Source: Pedobacter alluvionis
GTDB lineage: Bacteria > Bacteroidota > Bacteroidia > Sphingobacteriales > Sphingobacteriaceae
Reading direction: 5' to 3'
Assembly: GCF_003664035.1 (NCBI RefSeq)
Contig: NZ_RCCK01000013.1
Coordinates: forward strand, 585,292-649,291
Length of the DNA stretch: 64,000 nt
Shown: positions 27,266 through 36,331 of the stretch, piece after piece
Layout: each line of letters opens with the position of its first letter
Position numbering within the stretch: the stretch's first letter is position 1
The notes under the pieces: model-generated
Databases searched by the model: none
What the model saw: the letters and a program-made list of their open reading frames with translations, nothing else
What the model was told of the DNA's origin: nothing
Made by a program: the position numbers and the translations under genes

Positions 27266-29611
27266 ATGCAAGAATCTCTTAACCTTCAAAATAAAAGCTT
27301 TGATGCAGAAGAAGAAGGAATTGATTTTAAAAAAAATCTAAACCGTTTCCTCGAAAAATGGCCGTGGTTTGTATTGAGTGTTTCTGTTTGCTTATTAATA
27401 TCCTATATTTATTATAATTATACTCCTCCTATTTATCAGGTAAGTGCCCGTATTTTAGTTTCTGATGGTGAGAGTAAAGGAGGCAGCGGAGATGGATTAA
27501 TGGACCTTGGTGGCTTATTGGGATCTAAGAACTCTGTTGATAACGAGATCGAAATTTTAAAAACACGTTATTTAATGACTAAGGTTGTTGAAGAGTTGAA
27601 ATTGAACATCGTTTACAGTCAAAGAGTCGGGCTTAAAAACATGGAGCTTTATCAGGCTCCTTTTCAATTGGAGATTATTAAGGGCTTAGATACCATTGGT
27701 TACAGTAGAGTTGAAGTTACCAAATTAAATTCTGATGTTGTAAAATTAAACATTGATGGTAAGGTTAGTAACGTACGCTTTAACCAGCCTTTTCAATTAA
27801 AAGGCATAGGTATGGTAAAAGTTGTTAGAAATCCAAATTTAATATTTAACGAAAAACCTTATATATGCACCATTATTTCAGTTGACAATAAGGCTGCACA
27901 GCTTTTGGGCCAGTTATCTATAGCATTGGTAAACAATAAGGTAAGTATTATTGAACTCGGACTTGCTTATCCTGACCCAAGGAAGGGAGAAGACATTTTA
28001 AATGCACTTATTAAACAATACATCAAAGCAAATTTAGAAGATAAAAATGCTATCGCTGATAGTACAACCACATTTATTAAAGGCAGATTGAGTTTAATTG
28101 CTGCAGAACTTGGTGATGTGGAAACTGATGTGGAAAATTTTAAACAGCGAAACAAGCTTGCTGATATGAGTGCCCAAAGTAAGCTACTGGTTGAAAATAC
28201 AAATGCATTTGTTGATGACCTATCTAAAACGGAAACACAAATAAGTAACCTCACTCAATTGGAGTCTTATTTGAGCAATGAAAACAATAAAAGGATTCTC
28301 CCGAGTAGTATAGATATGTCTGGTGATATTGTTTTTTCTACAACAATTTCTAAGTACAATTCTTTACTTGTGCAACGAGACAAACAGTTATTAAGTGTTA
28401 CAGAAACCAGTCCGTTTATACAAAATCTTGATCAACAAATATCGAATCTGCGTAAAGATTTATTAGAGAGTGTAAAAAGCAGTAAAAGTAGTTATCTGAT
28501 CACCAGAAATAAGCTTAGGGATCAAATAGCTACAGTAGAGAGTAAAGTGAACGATGTTCCTAAAATCGAAAAAGATTACTTAAAACTAGCTCGAAACAAG
28601 CAAATTAAAGAAGAATTATATATTTTTTTAATGCAAAAGGCAGAGGAAACAGCTATTTCTAAAACAGCCAATATCTCTATTGCTAAAACTATAGATCCGC
28701 CCAAAACCAATAGCATGCCGGTTAGTCCGAAAAGAAATAACATTTATTTAGGAGGGCTTTTTACCGGATTGATTATTCCAATGGGATTAATTTTATTAAT
28801 TAACGTTTTAAATACATCCGTATCAACAAAAGAGGATATTAGAAATGTAACCCAGGTGCCAATAATCGGCGAAATAAGCCATAACATGGACGACGATAAC
28901 TTAATTGTGGCAAATAAAAGCAGGTCTGCTATTTCCGAACAGTTCAGGGCTTTACGAACAAACTTATCCTTTTACCTTAGAAATACAGATCAAAAGGTTA
29001 TTTTATTAACTTCAAGTATGTCTGGCGAAGGTAAATCATTTACGGCAATAAATCTGGGTAATATTTTAGCTTTGGCAGGGAAAAAAGTACTGTTAATGGA
29101 ATTGGATCTGCGTAAACCTGGCTTGTCGGCAAAGCTTGGCGTTTCAAACGATATTGGGTTTAGTAACTATACCATAAACGAAAATTTAGCTGTAAAAGAT
29201 ATTGTAAGGCCGTTAAATATCAATAAGAATATTTTTATTATATCATCCGGGCCTCTGCCTCCTAATCCCGCAGAAACGCTGATGAGTGAGCGGATGCCTG
29301 ATTTAGTTAATGCCCTGAAGCAAGAATTTGACTATATCATTATGGATGCTCCTCCTATAGGAGTTATTGCTGATGCACAGTTGCTGGCGAATTATGCTGA
29401 TGTTACCCTTTACCTGGTTCGTCAGAAAGTAACCCAAAAAGCACAGCTGAGCATTGTTGAAGATTTGCATCAAAGTAAAAAAATGAAAAACATTGGGTTA
29501 GTGATTAATGATATTAGCAATAAGTATTACGGGTATGGATATGGATATGGAACCTATGGAGAAGAAACGAAACCAGGCTTATTTAAAAAAGTAAGTAAAA
29601 TGTTCAGTTAA
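27266..29611 (+). CDS. wzc: Wzc-type chain-length protein with BY-kinase domain
   Basis: A 781-residue inner-membrane bacterial tyrosine kinase. Helix 1 is near residues 33-50, then a long periplasmic coiled-coil region, helix 2 near residues 493-515 (GLFTGLIIPMGLILLI), then the cytosolic kinase: Walker A SSMSGEGKSF near residue 583, Walker A' LLMELDLRKPG near residue 610 and Walker B YIIMDAPP near residue 690. The tail has the autophosphorylated tyrosine cluster YYGYGYGYGTYGEE near residue 755. It oligomerises with Wza and is countered by the CpsB phosphatase. It is the only BY-kinase in the window. Confidence 0.95.
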   Translation: MQESLNLQNKSFDAEEEGIDFKKNLNRFLEKWPWFVLSVSVCLLISYIYYNYTPPIYQVSARILVSDGESKGGSGDGLMDLGGLLGSKNSVDNEIEILKTRYLMTKVVEELKLNIVYSQRVGLKNMELYQAPFQLEIIKGLDTIGYSRVEVTKLNSDVVKLNIDGKVSNVRFNQPFQLKGIGMVKVVRNPNLIFNEKPYICTIISVDNKAAQLLGQLSIALVNNKVSIIELGLAYPDPRKGEDILNALIKQYIKANLEDKNAIADSTTTFIKGRLSLIAAELGDVETDVENFKQRNKLADMSAQSKLLVENTNAFVDDLSKTETQISNLTQLESYLSNENNKRILPSSIDMSGDIVFSTTISKYNSLLVQRDKQLLSVTETSPFIQNLDQQISNLRKDLLESVKSSKSSYLITRNKLRDQIATVESKVNDVPKIEKDYLKLARNKQIKEELYIFLMQKAEETAISKTANISIAKTIDPPKTNSMPVSPKRNNIYLGGLFTGLIIPMGLILLINVLNTSVSTKEDIRNVTQVPIIGEISHNMDDDNLIVANKSRSAISEQFRALRTNLSFYLRNTDQKVILLTSSMSGEGKSFTAINLGNILALAGKKVLLMELDLRKPGLSAKLGVSNDIGFSNYTINENLAVKDIVRPLNINKNIFIISSGPLPPNPAETLMSERMPDLVNALKQEFDYIIMDAPPIGVIADAQLLANYADVTLYLVRQKVTQKAQLSIVEDLHQSKKMKNIGLVINDISNKYYGYGYGYGTYGEETKPGLFKKVSKMFS

Positions 29612-29637
29612 TATTTAATAAACTACATGAAATAATA

Positions 29638-30669
29638 ATGAAAAGAATAAAGGGCCTGGATTCGATTAGATTTATTTGCGCAATTTATGTGCTTTTGGGG
29701 CATTTCGGAATCCCATTTATTCCAAATTTAATGAAAAACCCAAATATTGATGGTTTGTTGCTAAAATTGATTAAAGTTTTGTCCCTAACCTTCAATGGCC
29801 CCGCTGCTGTAATTGTATTCTTTATTATTAGCGGGTTTTGTATAAATTATCCTTATCAGCAAGAAAAGAAAATCGATTTGTTACCTTATTACTCCCGAAG
29901 ATTATTAAGGATAAGCATACCGGCAATAGTTGCCGCAATGATTTGTTATAAGTTTAATACATTAGGCAAATTTCCGGACTATGGCGTTTTTTGGAGTATA
30001 ATATGTGAGGTAATTTATTATTTAATTTTCCCTATTTTATTTTATATCAGAAAAAGAATAAAATGGCAGTATATCGTTATAGCTGCCTATATTATTTGTT
30101 TTACTACTTTGCTTTTAAATCCAGGTTTATTAATCGCTAAATCCAATGATTATCCTGCATTGGGGATTTTTACATGGGTAATAGGTTTGCCTTGTTGGTT
30201 ACTGGGTTGTTGGCTTTCGGAGAATTATCATCGTTTTACAACTCCTACTGTCACTAAAATTTGGGTACTTCGGTTTTGCATAATAATAGGTGCTTTACTT
30301 TTAAAGCTAATTAAGTTTCACGCGCCAACTGTATTTGCGAGTAATTGTTACACGTTAAATATTTTTGCCATTCCTGCTGTGATGTGGTTAGCTTATGAGA
30401 TTATGTATTTTGAGCATGCAAATCCTTATTCATGGTTAGAGAAGGCGGGGAAATGGAGTTACTCTCTATACATCATTCACCCTGCAATTATAGGTTTTTT
30501 TATGTATTATGAAATCGGTGATTTAACTAATATGCAACTACCAATTTTAATCTGCTCACTGGTTTTTGCATACGTTTTTTACCTGGCTATCGAAAAACCC
30601 TCACATAAATTTTCTTCTTTTATAAGCAAAAAATTACGCGCCAGGAGTAAATTGGTGCTACAGAATTAA
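29638..30669 (+). CDS. Membrane O-acyltransferase (acyltransferase family 3)
   Basis: A 343-residue polytopic protein. The first helix has GLDSIRFICAIYVLLGHFG with conserved Arg and His. FFIISGFCINYPYQ, the basic YYSRRLLRISIP segment, FWSIICEVIYYLIFPIL near residue 122 and YSLYIIHPAIIGFF near residue 275 follow in family order. It likely adds acetyl groups to the module B sugar chain. It sits between the Wzc gene and the second gmd and does not closely resemble the other two family members in the window, so it is not a recent copy. Confidence 0.87.
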   Translation: MKRIKGLDSIRFICAIYVLLGHFGIPFIPNLMKNPNIDGLLLKLIKVLSLTFNGPAAVIVFFIISGFCINYPYQQEKKIDLLPYYSRRLLRISIPAIVAAMICYKFNTLGKFPDYGVFWSIICEVIYYLIFPILFYIRKRIKWQYIVIAAYIICFTTLLLNPGLLIAKSNDYPALGIFTWVIGLPCWLLGCWLSENYHRFTTPTVTKIWVLRFCIIIGALLLKLIKFHAPTVFASNCYTLNIFAIPAVMWLAYEIMYFEHANPYSWLEKAGKWSYSLYIIHPAIIGFFMYYEIGDLTNMQLPILICSLVFAYVFYLAIEKPSHKFSSFISKKLRARSKLVLQN

Positions 30670-30702
30670 TATTAATTTTTTTTAAAAAAAAACATTAACA
30701 AA

Positions 30703-31818
30703 ATGGCTAAAGTAGCATTAGTTACAGGTATTACAGGACAGGATGGTGCCTACCTTGCAGAACTTTTATTAGAAAAAGGATATACCGTTCACGGGATTAA
30801 ACGCCGTAGTTCTTTATTTAACACAGATAGAATTGATCATTTATATCAGGATCCTCATGAAAAAGATGTTAGGTTTAAGCTTCATTACGGTGATTTAAGT
30901 GACAGTACAAACCTGATTCGCATTATTCAGGAAGTTCAGCCAGATGAAATTTATAATCTTGGGGCCATGAGCCATGTTAAGGTTAGTTTTGACACCCCTG
31001 AATACACGGCCAACGCAGATGGTATTGGTACTTTAAGGTTATTAGAAGCAATCCGTATACTGGGTTTAACTAAAAAAACAAAAATTTATCAGGCCAGTAC
31101 TTCCGAATTATATGGTTTGGTGCAAGCGGTACCTCAATCAGAAACCACTCCATTTTACCCCCGCTCACCTTATGCTGTAGCAAAAATGTACGCCTATTGG
31201 ATTACAGTAAATTACCGGGAAGCTTATGGGATGTTTGCTTGTAATGGCATATTATTTAACCATGAAAGCCCATTACGTGGCGAAACCTTTGTAACACGTA
31301 AAATTACCCGTGCAGTAGCTAAGATAGCCCAGGGTATGCAGAGTAAACTATATTTAGGTAATTTAGATGCTGAACGCGATTGGGGGCATGCAAAGGATTA
31401 TGTTGAGGCCATGTGGAGGATACTACAACAAGATACTGCCGAAGATTTTGTGATTGCAACCGGAGTAACTACACGCGTAAGAGAATTTGTACGTTTGGCT
31501 TTTGCTGAAGTAGGAATTGTTGTAGAATTTAAAGGAGATGGAGCAGAAGAAAAGGGATATGTAGTTTCTTGTTCAAATCCGGACTATCAAATTGTTGAAG
31601 GTACGGAAGTAGTAGCGGTTGATCCTGCTTATTTCCGCCCTACCGAAGTAGATTTGTTAATTGGCGATCCAACCAAATCTAAAACCAAGCTGGGGTGGGA
31701 ACCAAAATATGATCTTGCAGCACTGGTAAAAGAAATGGTAGCAGCTGATGTTGAGCTTTTCAAAAAAGAATCAATATTGAAAGGCCATGGCTACCATGTT
31801 AAAAATCAATACGAATAA
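30703..31818 (+). CDS. gmd: GDP-mannose 4,6-dehydratase, copy 2
   Basis: A 371-residue canonical GMD, strongly similar along its length to the copy at 16457. TGITGQDGAYLAELL, KRRSSLFNTDRI, STSELYG, YAVAK, NHESPLRGETFVTRKIT and RDWGHAKDYVEAMW are all intact. It lacks the extra loop seen in copy 1 after the STSELYG motif (here GLVQAVPQSETTPF). It makes GDP-4-keto-6-deoxymannose. No fcl or rmd gene accompanies it in module B, so its product must feed the fcl at 17636, an enzyme outside the window, or the divergent GMD-like SDR at 43504. Confidence 0.96.
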   Translation: MAKVALVTGITGQDGAYLAELLLEKGYTVHGIKRRSSLFNTDRIDHLYQDPHEKDVRFKLHYGDLSDSTNLIRIIQEVQPDEIYNLGAMSHVKVSFDTPEYTANADGIGTLRLLEAIRILGLTKKTKIYQASTSELYGLVQAVPQSETTPFYPRSPYAVAKMYAYWITVNYREAYGMFACNGILFNHESPLRGETFVTRKITRAVAKIAQGMQSKLYLGNLDAERDWGHAKDYVEAMWRILQQDTAEDFVIATGVTTRVREFVRLAFAEVGIVVEFKGDGAEEKGYVVSCSNPDYQIVEGTEVVAVDPAYFRPTEVDLLIGDPTKSKTKLGWEPKYDLAALVKEMVAADVELFKKESILKGHGYHVKNQYE

Positions 31819-31839
31819 ATAAGTATTTAATTCAATTCA

Positions 31840-33111
31840 ATGTCGGGTGCTAAAGATAGTAATCTTTTAAAGTGGATAAAATTAATTTCTATAACTGGTG
31901 GAGCGCAGGCAATAGTACAACTTACTAGTTTGCTTTGTGGTTTGTTGATCATCAGGCTATTACCTACTAAGGAATATGCGCTTTATACATTAGCCAATAC
32001 GATGCTTGGAACAATGTCATTATTATCAGATGGAGGTATTTCTACAGGTGTATTGGCACTTGGAGGAAAGGTATGGGAGGATAAAAAAAAGCTTGGAATT
32101 GTTTTGTCAACAGGTTTGCAGCTGAGAAAAAAGTTTGCGTTTTTCAGCTTAAGTATTGCAGTTCCTATTTTGGTCTATTTGCTGTTACATCATGGGGCAA
32201 GTATTTTAACTACAGTATTAATCGTTATGGCTTTAATACCGTCTTTTTATTCAACCTTATCTGATTCATTACTGGAGATCATTCCAAAATTGCACCAGGA
32301 TATCAGACCCCTTCAAGAAAATCAAATTAAAGTAAGCGTACTTCGTTTAACAATCAGCGCGCTAACTGTATTTTTATTCCCTTTTACATTTATAGCCATC
32401 TGGGCTGCAGGTATACCAAGAATTTTGGGCAATATAAAATTGAGGAAGATTGCAGGTAAATTCACCGAAACCAGCAATGAAATTGATCCAGGGGTTCAAA
32501 AAGAGATTTTTAAGATTGTTAAAAGAATATTGCCTGGTGCAATTTACTACTGCCTTGCCAGCCAGTTAACGGTGTGGTTGATTTCTATTTTCGGAAATAC
32601 AGCTAATATTGCAGAAGTTGGCGCTTTAGGGAGATTATCGATGCTTCTTGGAGTGATATCAACTATGTTTTCGATCCTGATTGTACCCAGGTTTGCAAGA
32701 ACCAAAGAGTCTGGTAAGGCTTTGCTTAAACGATATTTGTTTATTTTGGCAGCTATGCTTGTCATTTTATCCGGAATAACTTTTATTGTCATGTTATTTG
32801 CTTCCCAGTTATTATGGGTGTTAGGAGACCAGTATGCAAATTTGGAAAAAGAACTGGTATATGTTATGATTGGTTATAGTGCGAATGTTTTAATGGGGCT
32901 GGCAATAGCACTTTATACCAGCAAAGGATGGGTTATTAACCCTGTTTACGCAATCACATTAAGTGTTTTACTAATTATTTCCGGGATATTTATTTTTGAT
33001 TTAACGAAAATTTCAGGGGTACTTAAATTAAACATTTTTATAGCTGTTTCGGAATTAATGATACATTTTGTTTTTGGTTTCTTTAAAACATGGTCTGTTG
33101 AAAAAGAATAA
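31840..33111 (+). CDS. wzx: Polysaccharide flippase-like membrane protein (Wzx, module B)
   Basis: A 423-residue polytopic protein with about 12 hydrophobic helices. The opening (LISITGGAQAIVQLTSLLCGLLIIRLLPTKEYALYTLANTM) is the Wzx/polysaccharide_synt style with a RLLPTKEYALY motif in place of RxLGPxxFG. The middle GRLSMLLGVISTMFSILIVPRFARTKE fits the half-repeat junction of this superfamily. It should flip the module B lipid-linked unit. It is divergent from the module A flippase, as expected for proteins that recognise different repeats. Confidence 0.82.
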   Translation: MSGAKDSNLLKWIKLISITGGAQAIVQLTSLLCGLLIIRLLPTKEYALYTLANTMLGTMSLLSDGGISTGVLALGGKVWEDKKKLGIVLSTGLQLRKKFAFFSLSIAVPILVYLLLHHGASILTTVLIVMALIPSFYSTLSDSLLEIIPKLHQDIRPLQENQIKVSVLRLTISALTVFLFPFTFIAIWAAGIPRILGNIKLRKIAGKFTETSNEIDPGVQKEIFKIVKRILPGAIYYCLASQLTVWLISIFGNTANIAEVGALGRLSMLLGVISTMFSILIVPRFARTKESGKALLKRYLFILAAMLVILSGITFIVMLFASQLLWVLGDQYANLEKELVYVMIGYSANVLMGLAIALYTSKGWVINPVYAITLSVLLIISGIFIFDLTKISGVLKLNIFIAVSELMIHFVFGFFKTWSVEKE

Positions 33112-33159
33112 AAAAAATAAAATTTAATGCATTGGCGATAGCCATGTTCTGTTTTTGCA

Positions 33160-33423
33160 GGAGAAGGCAGGCTGGTTCCAATTGTGTCTGAACAAAAAAA
33201 CTTTGGTTAATCATTTTGTGATATTTAGGTTAGGCCGGTAACAGCATATGATTTTTGTAAGGAAACCAGTTCTACAAATGCAAAGCAGCTGTTTGAAAAA
33301 ATATTAATATCAGAAAGACGATATGATTGAATCAATAAGGAATTAATCTTAAACGGTAAAGAAAAATCAGTAAATGCGAAGGCCTTAATAGAGAAATTGT
33401 TTTTATTAAATGATATTCAGTAG
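33160..33423 (+). pseudogene. Decayed coding remnant in the 33.1-33.5 kb gap
   Basis: The 364-base gap between the flippase and the next gene has no intact ORF, but one frame keeps protein-like sequence across three internal stops (33208 TAA, 33226 TAG, 33328 TGA) to TAG 33421. It reads GEGRLVPIVSEQKNFG, then RPVTAYDFCKETSSTNAKQL, then INKELILNGKEKSVNAKALI. Periodic Leu/Ile/Lys and a Gly-x-Gly opening recall the end of a glycosyltransferase or similar cluster enzyme, but I do not recognise the family. No terminator is visible. Confidence 0.35.
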
Positions 33424-33475
33424 AAAATTTTGACAATTATAAATTTTTAATAAAAGCAAGAAAATTCTTTTACTA

Positions 33476-34018
33476 ATGGAAATATTAAAATCCTTTTTTT
33501 CGGACCTCAAACTCTGGATTTGCAATTTTATAATCGCTTATATTCCTTCGCATACCATCAGGTTGTTTTACTATAAATACTTTATGAAATTTAAGATAGG
33601 TAAAAATGCCAGCATTCATTTAGGCTGCAGGTTTAATACTTCAGGCTTATTTTCGATGGGTACAAATAGCACAATAAACCAGTATTGCCACATGGATAAC
33701 CGCGGCGGTATTTACATTGGCAGCAATGTTTCTATTTCCGATCAGGTAAGTATTGTTACAGCAGATCATGACTTTGGAGACGAAATGTGCATAGCCCGAA
33801 AAGATGAGGTAATTATTGAAGATTATGTATTTATTGGATATGGAGCAAAAATTTTCAAAAATGTAAAAATGTATTATGGATCCGTTTTAGGCGGTGCTTC
33901 TTTGCTGACAAAAGATACACTCCCTTATGGGATCTATTATGGCGTACCGGCAAAATTCAAAAAAGAAAGAAGAAAGGATTTAAAACATACATCAATGTAT
34001 AAAAGACTATTCCATTAA
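33476..34018 (+). CDS. Hexapeptide-repeat O-acetyltransferase (LbH)
   Basis: A 180-residue left-handed beta-helix acetyltransferase. Repeats IGKNASIHLG, IYIGSNVSISDQVSIV and VIIEDYVFIGYGAKI lead to the catalytic TADHDFGD loop (His of the family) near residue 97, and the end GVPAKFKKER is typical of this class. It transfers acetyl from acetyl-CoA to a sugar hydroxyl in the cytosol. Its final 42 bases (33977-34018) recur at 35174-35215 as part of the tandem duplication. The next gene starts on the base after its stop. Confidence 0.87.
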   Translation: MEILKSFFSDLKLWICNFIIAYIPSHTIRLFYYKYFMKFKIGKNASIHLGCRFNTSGLFSMGTNSTINQYCHMDNRGGIYIGSNVSISDQVSIVTADHDFGDEMCIARKDEVIIEDYVFIGYGAKIFKNVKMYYGSVLGGASLLTKDTLPYGIYYGVPAKFKKERRKDLKHTSMYKRLFH

Positions 34019-35134
34019 ATGAAGATTTTATTCCTTAGTAACTGTCCCTTAATTGAATCTCAGGGATCTGGCTATGTAATTGTAAACACAGCTAAATCTT
34101 TATCGGCCCTTGGGCATAAGGTTGATATGGTTCCGCCAGAAGAGCTGATCATTTTACCAAAATTAAGTGGTACTGCTAATCTATACAGAATGGCCCTGGG
34201 CATGGGGATATGGGTAGTTAAAAACCGGAAGAAGCTTAAGCAGTATGATGGTATATTTTTGTATGGGGGCGAAAGTTACCTTGCGCTATACCTCATTAGG
34301 TCTTTTTTAAAATTAAAAGCGGCCATTATCCTGCACTCTAATGGATTGGAAATTCACGTTGAAAAAAAAATAAAGGAATTTAAATCATATTTAAAGCATA
34401 CAGAAAAGAAATGGTATCATTTCAATACCGCTTTTTTATTTCAATACTGTTATTTAAATGTAGATGCGATTTTAACCCTTTCGAGATACGATGCCGATTT
34501 TGCTAAAAAATCACTAAACTTACCTGCTAAAAAAGTATTTTACATTGAGCCAGCACTGCCCGATCTTTTCTTTGAGGTGGAGCCCAATATTGCAAGAGAG
34601 CAGATAATTACATTTTGTGGTTCATGGATTGATCGAAAAGGCATTGATGCCATGATTCAGGCCATGCCGAAAATTTTAAGGAAATACAAGCAGTTTAAAT
34701 TCAGGATTATAGGTGCTGGTTATGAATTTAAAGTTGACGAGGTATTTCCTGAAGATATGCTTCAAAATATAGAATTAATACCCTTTGTTGAACATAAAAA
34801 AGATTTAATTGTACATTATAATCAATCACTTATATTTATTCATCCATCAGTTTGTGAAAGCTTTGGGTTAACTGTTGCAGAGGCCATGTTTTGTGGCTGC
34901 GCTGTAATAACCGGGGCAACCGGAATTGCCTATGATCTTATTGATGGAGTAGAAGCTATAGTGCTGGATCAACCCAATGCTGAAAACTTATATAATAGTT
35001 TAGATCACTTAATTAATAATGATTTATTAATTGAAAAGTTAACCATCAATGGGAAAAAACGTGTTCAGCAATTAAACTGGAAAGCATTCGAAAATCAACT
35101 AAATCAGGTATTAGTTTCTAATAATTTAACCTAA
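33977..35134 (+). repeat. Tandem duplication, copy 1
   Basis: First copy of a 1158-base unit, offset from the second by 1197 bases. It contains the last 14 codons (including stop) of the LbH acetyltransferase and the whole following glycosyltransferase gene. Copy 2 is at 35174-36331. The sequences are nearly identical with scattered substitutions, mostly silent. Confidence 0.95.
34019..35134 (+). CDS. Glycosyltransferase family 4, tandem copy 1
   Basis: A 371-residue GT-B enzyme. N-terminal half: ILFLSNCPLIESQGSGYVIV (acceptor-side loop), IILHSNGLEIHVEKK. C-terminal half: FCGSWIDRKGIDAMIQAM and the donor motif HPSVCESFGLTVAEAMFCGC near residues 280-300 with both conserved Glu. It would add a sugar to the module B repeat. 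The downstream copy differs at only nine residues (positions include 12, 94, 114 and a cluster near 167-172), none in the donor motif. Whether both are used is unknown. Confidence 0.9.
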   Translation: MKILFLSNCPLIESQGSGYVIVNTAKSLSALGHKVDMVPPEELIILPKLSGTANLYRMALGMGIWVVKNRKKLKQYDGIFLYGGESYLALYLIRSFLKLKAAIILHSNGLEIHVEKKIKEFKSYLKHTEKKWYHFNTAFLFQYCYLNVDAILTLSRYDADFAKKSLNLPAKKVFYIEPALPDLFFEVEPNIAREQIITFCGSWIDRKGIDAMIQAMPKILRKYKQFKFRIIGAGYEFKVDEVFPEDMLQNIELIPFVEHKKDLIVHYNQSLIFIHPSVCESFGLTVAEAMFCGCAVITGATGIAYDLIDGVEAIVLDQPNAENLYNSLDHLINNDLLIEKLTINGKKRVQQLNWKAFENQLNQVLVSNNLT

Positions 35135-35215
35135 ATGGCAGCACAAGAAATATCTCTATTAATCAAAGAAAAAGATTTAAAACATACATCAATGTATAAA
35201 AGACTATTCCATTAA
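35135..35215 (+). pseudogene. 26-codon chimeric ORF at the duplication junction
   Basis: ATG 35135 to TAA 35215. The first part (MAAQEIS) corresponds to the start of the acyltransferase at 36332 (MAQEMS), the middle (LLIKEK) to residues about 69-74 of the same protein (36536-36554), with the DNA in between deleted, and the last part (DLKHTSMYKRLFH) is the exact C-terminus of the LbH enzyme at 33476. It abuts copy 1 and copy 2 with TAAATG junctions on both sides. It is a recombination scar that happens to stay in frame, probably without function except to keep translational coupling. Confidence 0.85.
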
Positions 35216-36331
35216 ATGAAGATTTTATTCCTTAGTAATTGTCCCTTAGTTGAATCTCAGGGATCTGGCTATGTGATTGTAAACACAGCTAAATCTTTAT
35301 CGGCCCTTGGTCATAAGGTTGATATGGTTCCGCCAGAAGAGCTGATCATTTTACCAAAATTAAGTGGTACTGCTAATCTATACAGAATGGCCCTTGGCAT
35401 GGGGATATGGGTAGTTAAAAACAGAAAGAAACTTAAGCAGTATGATGGTATATTTTTGTATGGAGGCGAAAGCTACCTTGCGCTATACCTGATTAAGTCT
35501 TTTTTAAAATTAAAAGCGGCCATTATCCTGCACTCTAATGGATTGGAAATTCATGTTGATAAAAAAATAAAGGAATTTAAATCTTATTTAAAGCATACAG
35601 AAAAGAAATGGTATCATTTCAATACCGCTTTTTTATTTCAATACTGTTATTTAAATGTAGATGCGATTTTAACCGTTTCGAGATATGATGCTGATTTTGC
35701 TAAAAAATCACTAAATGTACCTGCTGAAAAATTATTTTACATTGAGCCGGCACTCCCCGATCTTTTCTTTGAGGTGGAACCCAATATTGCAAGAGAGCAG
35801 ATAATTACATTTTGTGGTTCATGGATTGATCGAAAAGGCATTGATGCCATGATTCAGGCCATGCCGAAAATTTTAAGGAAATACAAGCAGTTTAAATTCA
35901 GAATTATAGGTGCCGGTTATGAATTTAAAGTTGATGAGGTATTTCCTGAAGATGTGCTTCAAAATATAGAATTAATACCCTTTGTTGAACATAAAAAAGA
36001 TTTAATTGTACATTATAATCAATCACTTATATTTATTCATCCATCAGTTTGCGAAAGCTTTGGGTTAACTGTTGCAGAGGCCATGTTTTGTGGCTGCGCT
36101 GTAATAACGGGAGCAACCGGAATTGCTTATGATCTTATTGATGGAGTAGAAGCTATAGTGCTGGATCAACCTAATGCTGAAAACTTATACAACAGTTTAG
36201 ATCACTTAATTAATAATGATTTATTAATTGAAAAGTTAACCATTAATGGAAAAAAACGTGTCCAACAATTAAACTGGAAAGCATTCGAAAATCAACTAAA
36301 TCAGGTATTACGCTCTAATAATTTAACCTAA
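35174..36331 (+). repeat. Tandem duplication, copy 2
   Basis: Second copy of the 1158-base unit described at 33977-35134. The left boundary falls in an A/G-rich tract (aaagaaaaag at 35164-35174 against aaagaaagaagaaag before 33977), so microhomology or slippage may have mediated the junction. Confidence 0.95.
35216..36331 (+). CDS. Glycosyltransferase family 4, tandem copy 2
   Basis: A 371-residue near-twin of the protein at 34019 (nine differences, by direct comparison of the translations). The changes include Ile12Val, an Arg/Lys swap in LIKSFLK, Glu/Asp in HVDKK, and LNVPAEKLF for LNLPAKKVF. The donor motif CESFGLTVAEAMFCGC and Rossmann segments are intact, so it looks functional. It is followed immediately by the acyltransferase (TAAATG), which is probably the original neighbour. 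It could provide dosage, or be at the start of divergence in acceptor choice. Confidence 0.9.
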   Translation: MKILFLSNCPLVESQGSGYVIVNTAKSLSALGHKVDMVPPEELIILPKLSGTANLYRMALGMGIWVVKNRKKLKQYDGIFLYGGESYLALYLIKSFLKLKAAIILHSNGLEIHVDKKIKEFKSYLKHTEKKWYHFNTAFLFQYCYLNVDAILTVSRYDADFAKKSLNVPAEKLFYIEPALPDLFFEVEPNIAREQIITFCGSWIDRKGIDAMIQAMPKILRKYKQFKFRIIGAGYEFKVDEVFPEDVLQNIELIPFVEHKKDLIVHYNQSLIFIHPSVCESFGLTVAEAMFCGCAVITGATGIAYDLIDGVEAIVLDQPNAENLYNSLDHLINNDLLIEKLTINGKKRVQQLNWKAFENQLNQVLRSNNLT

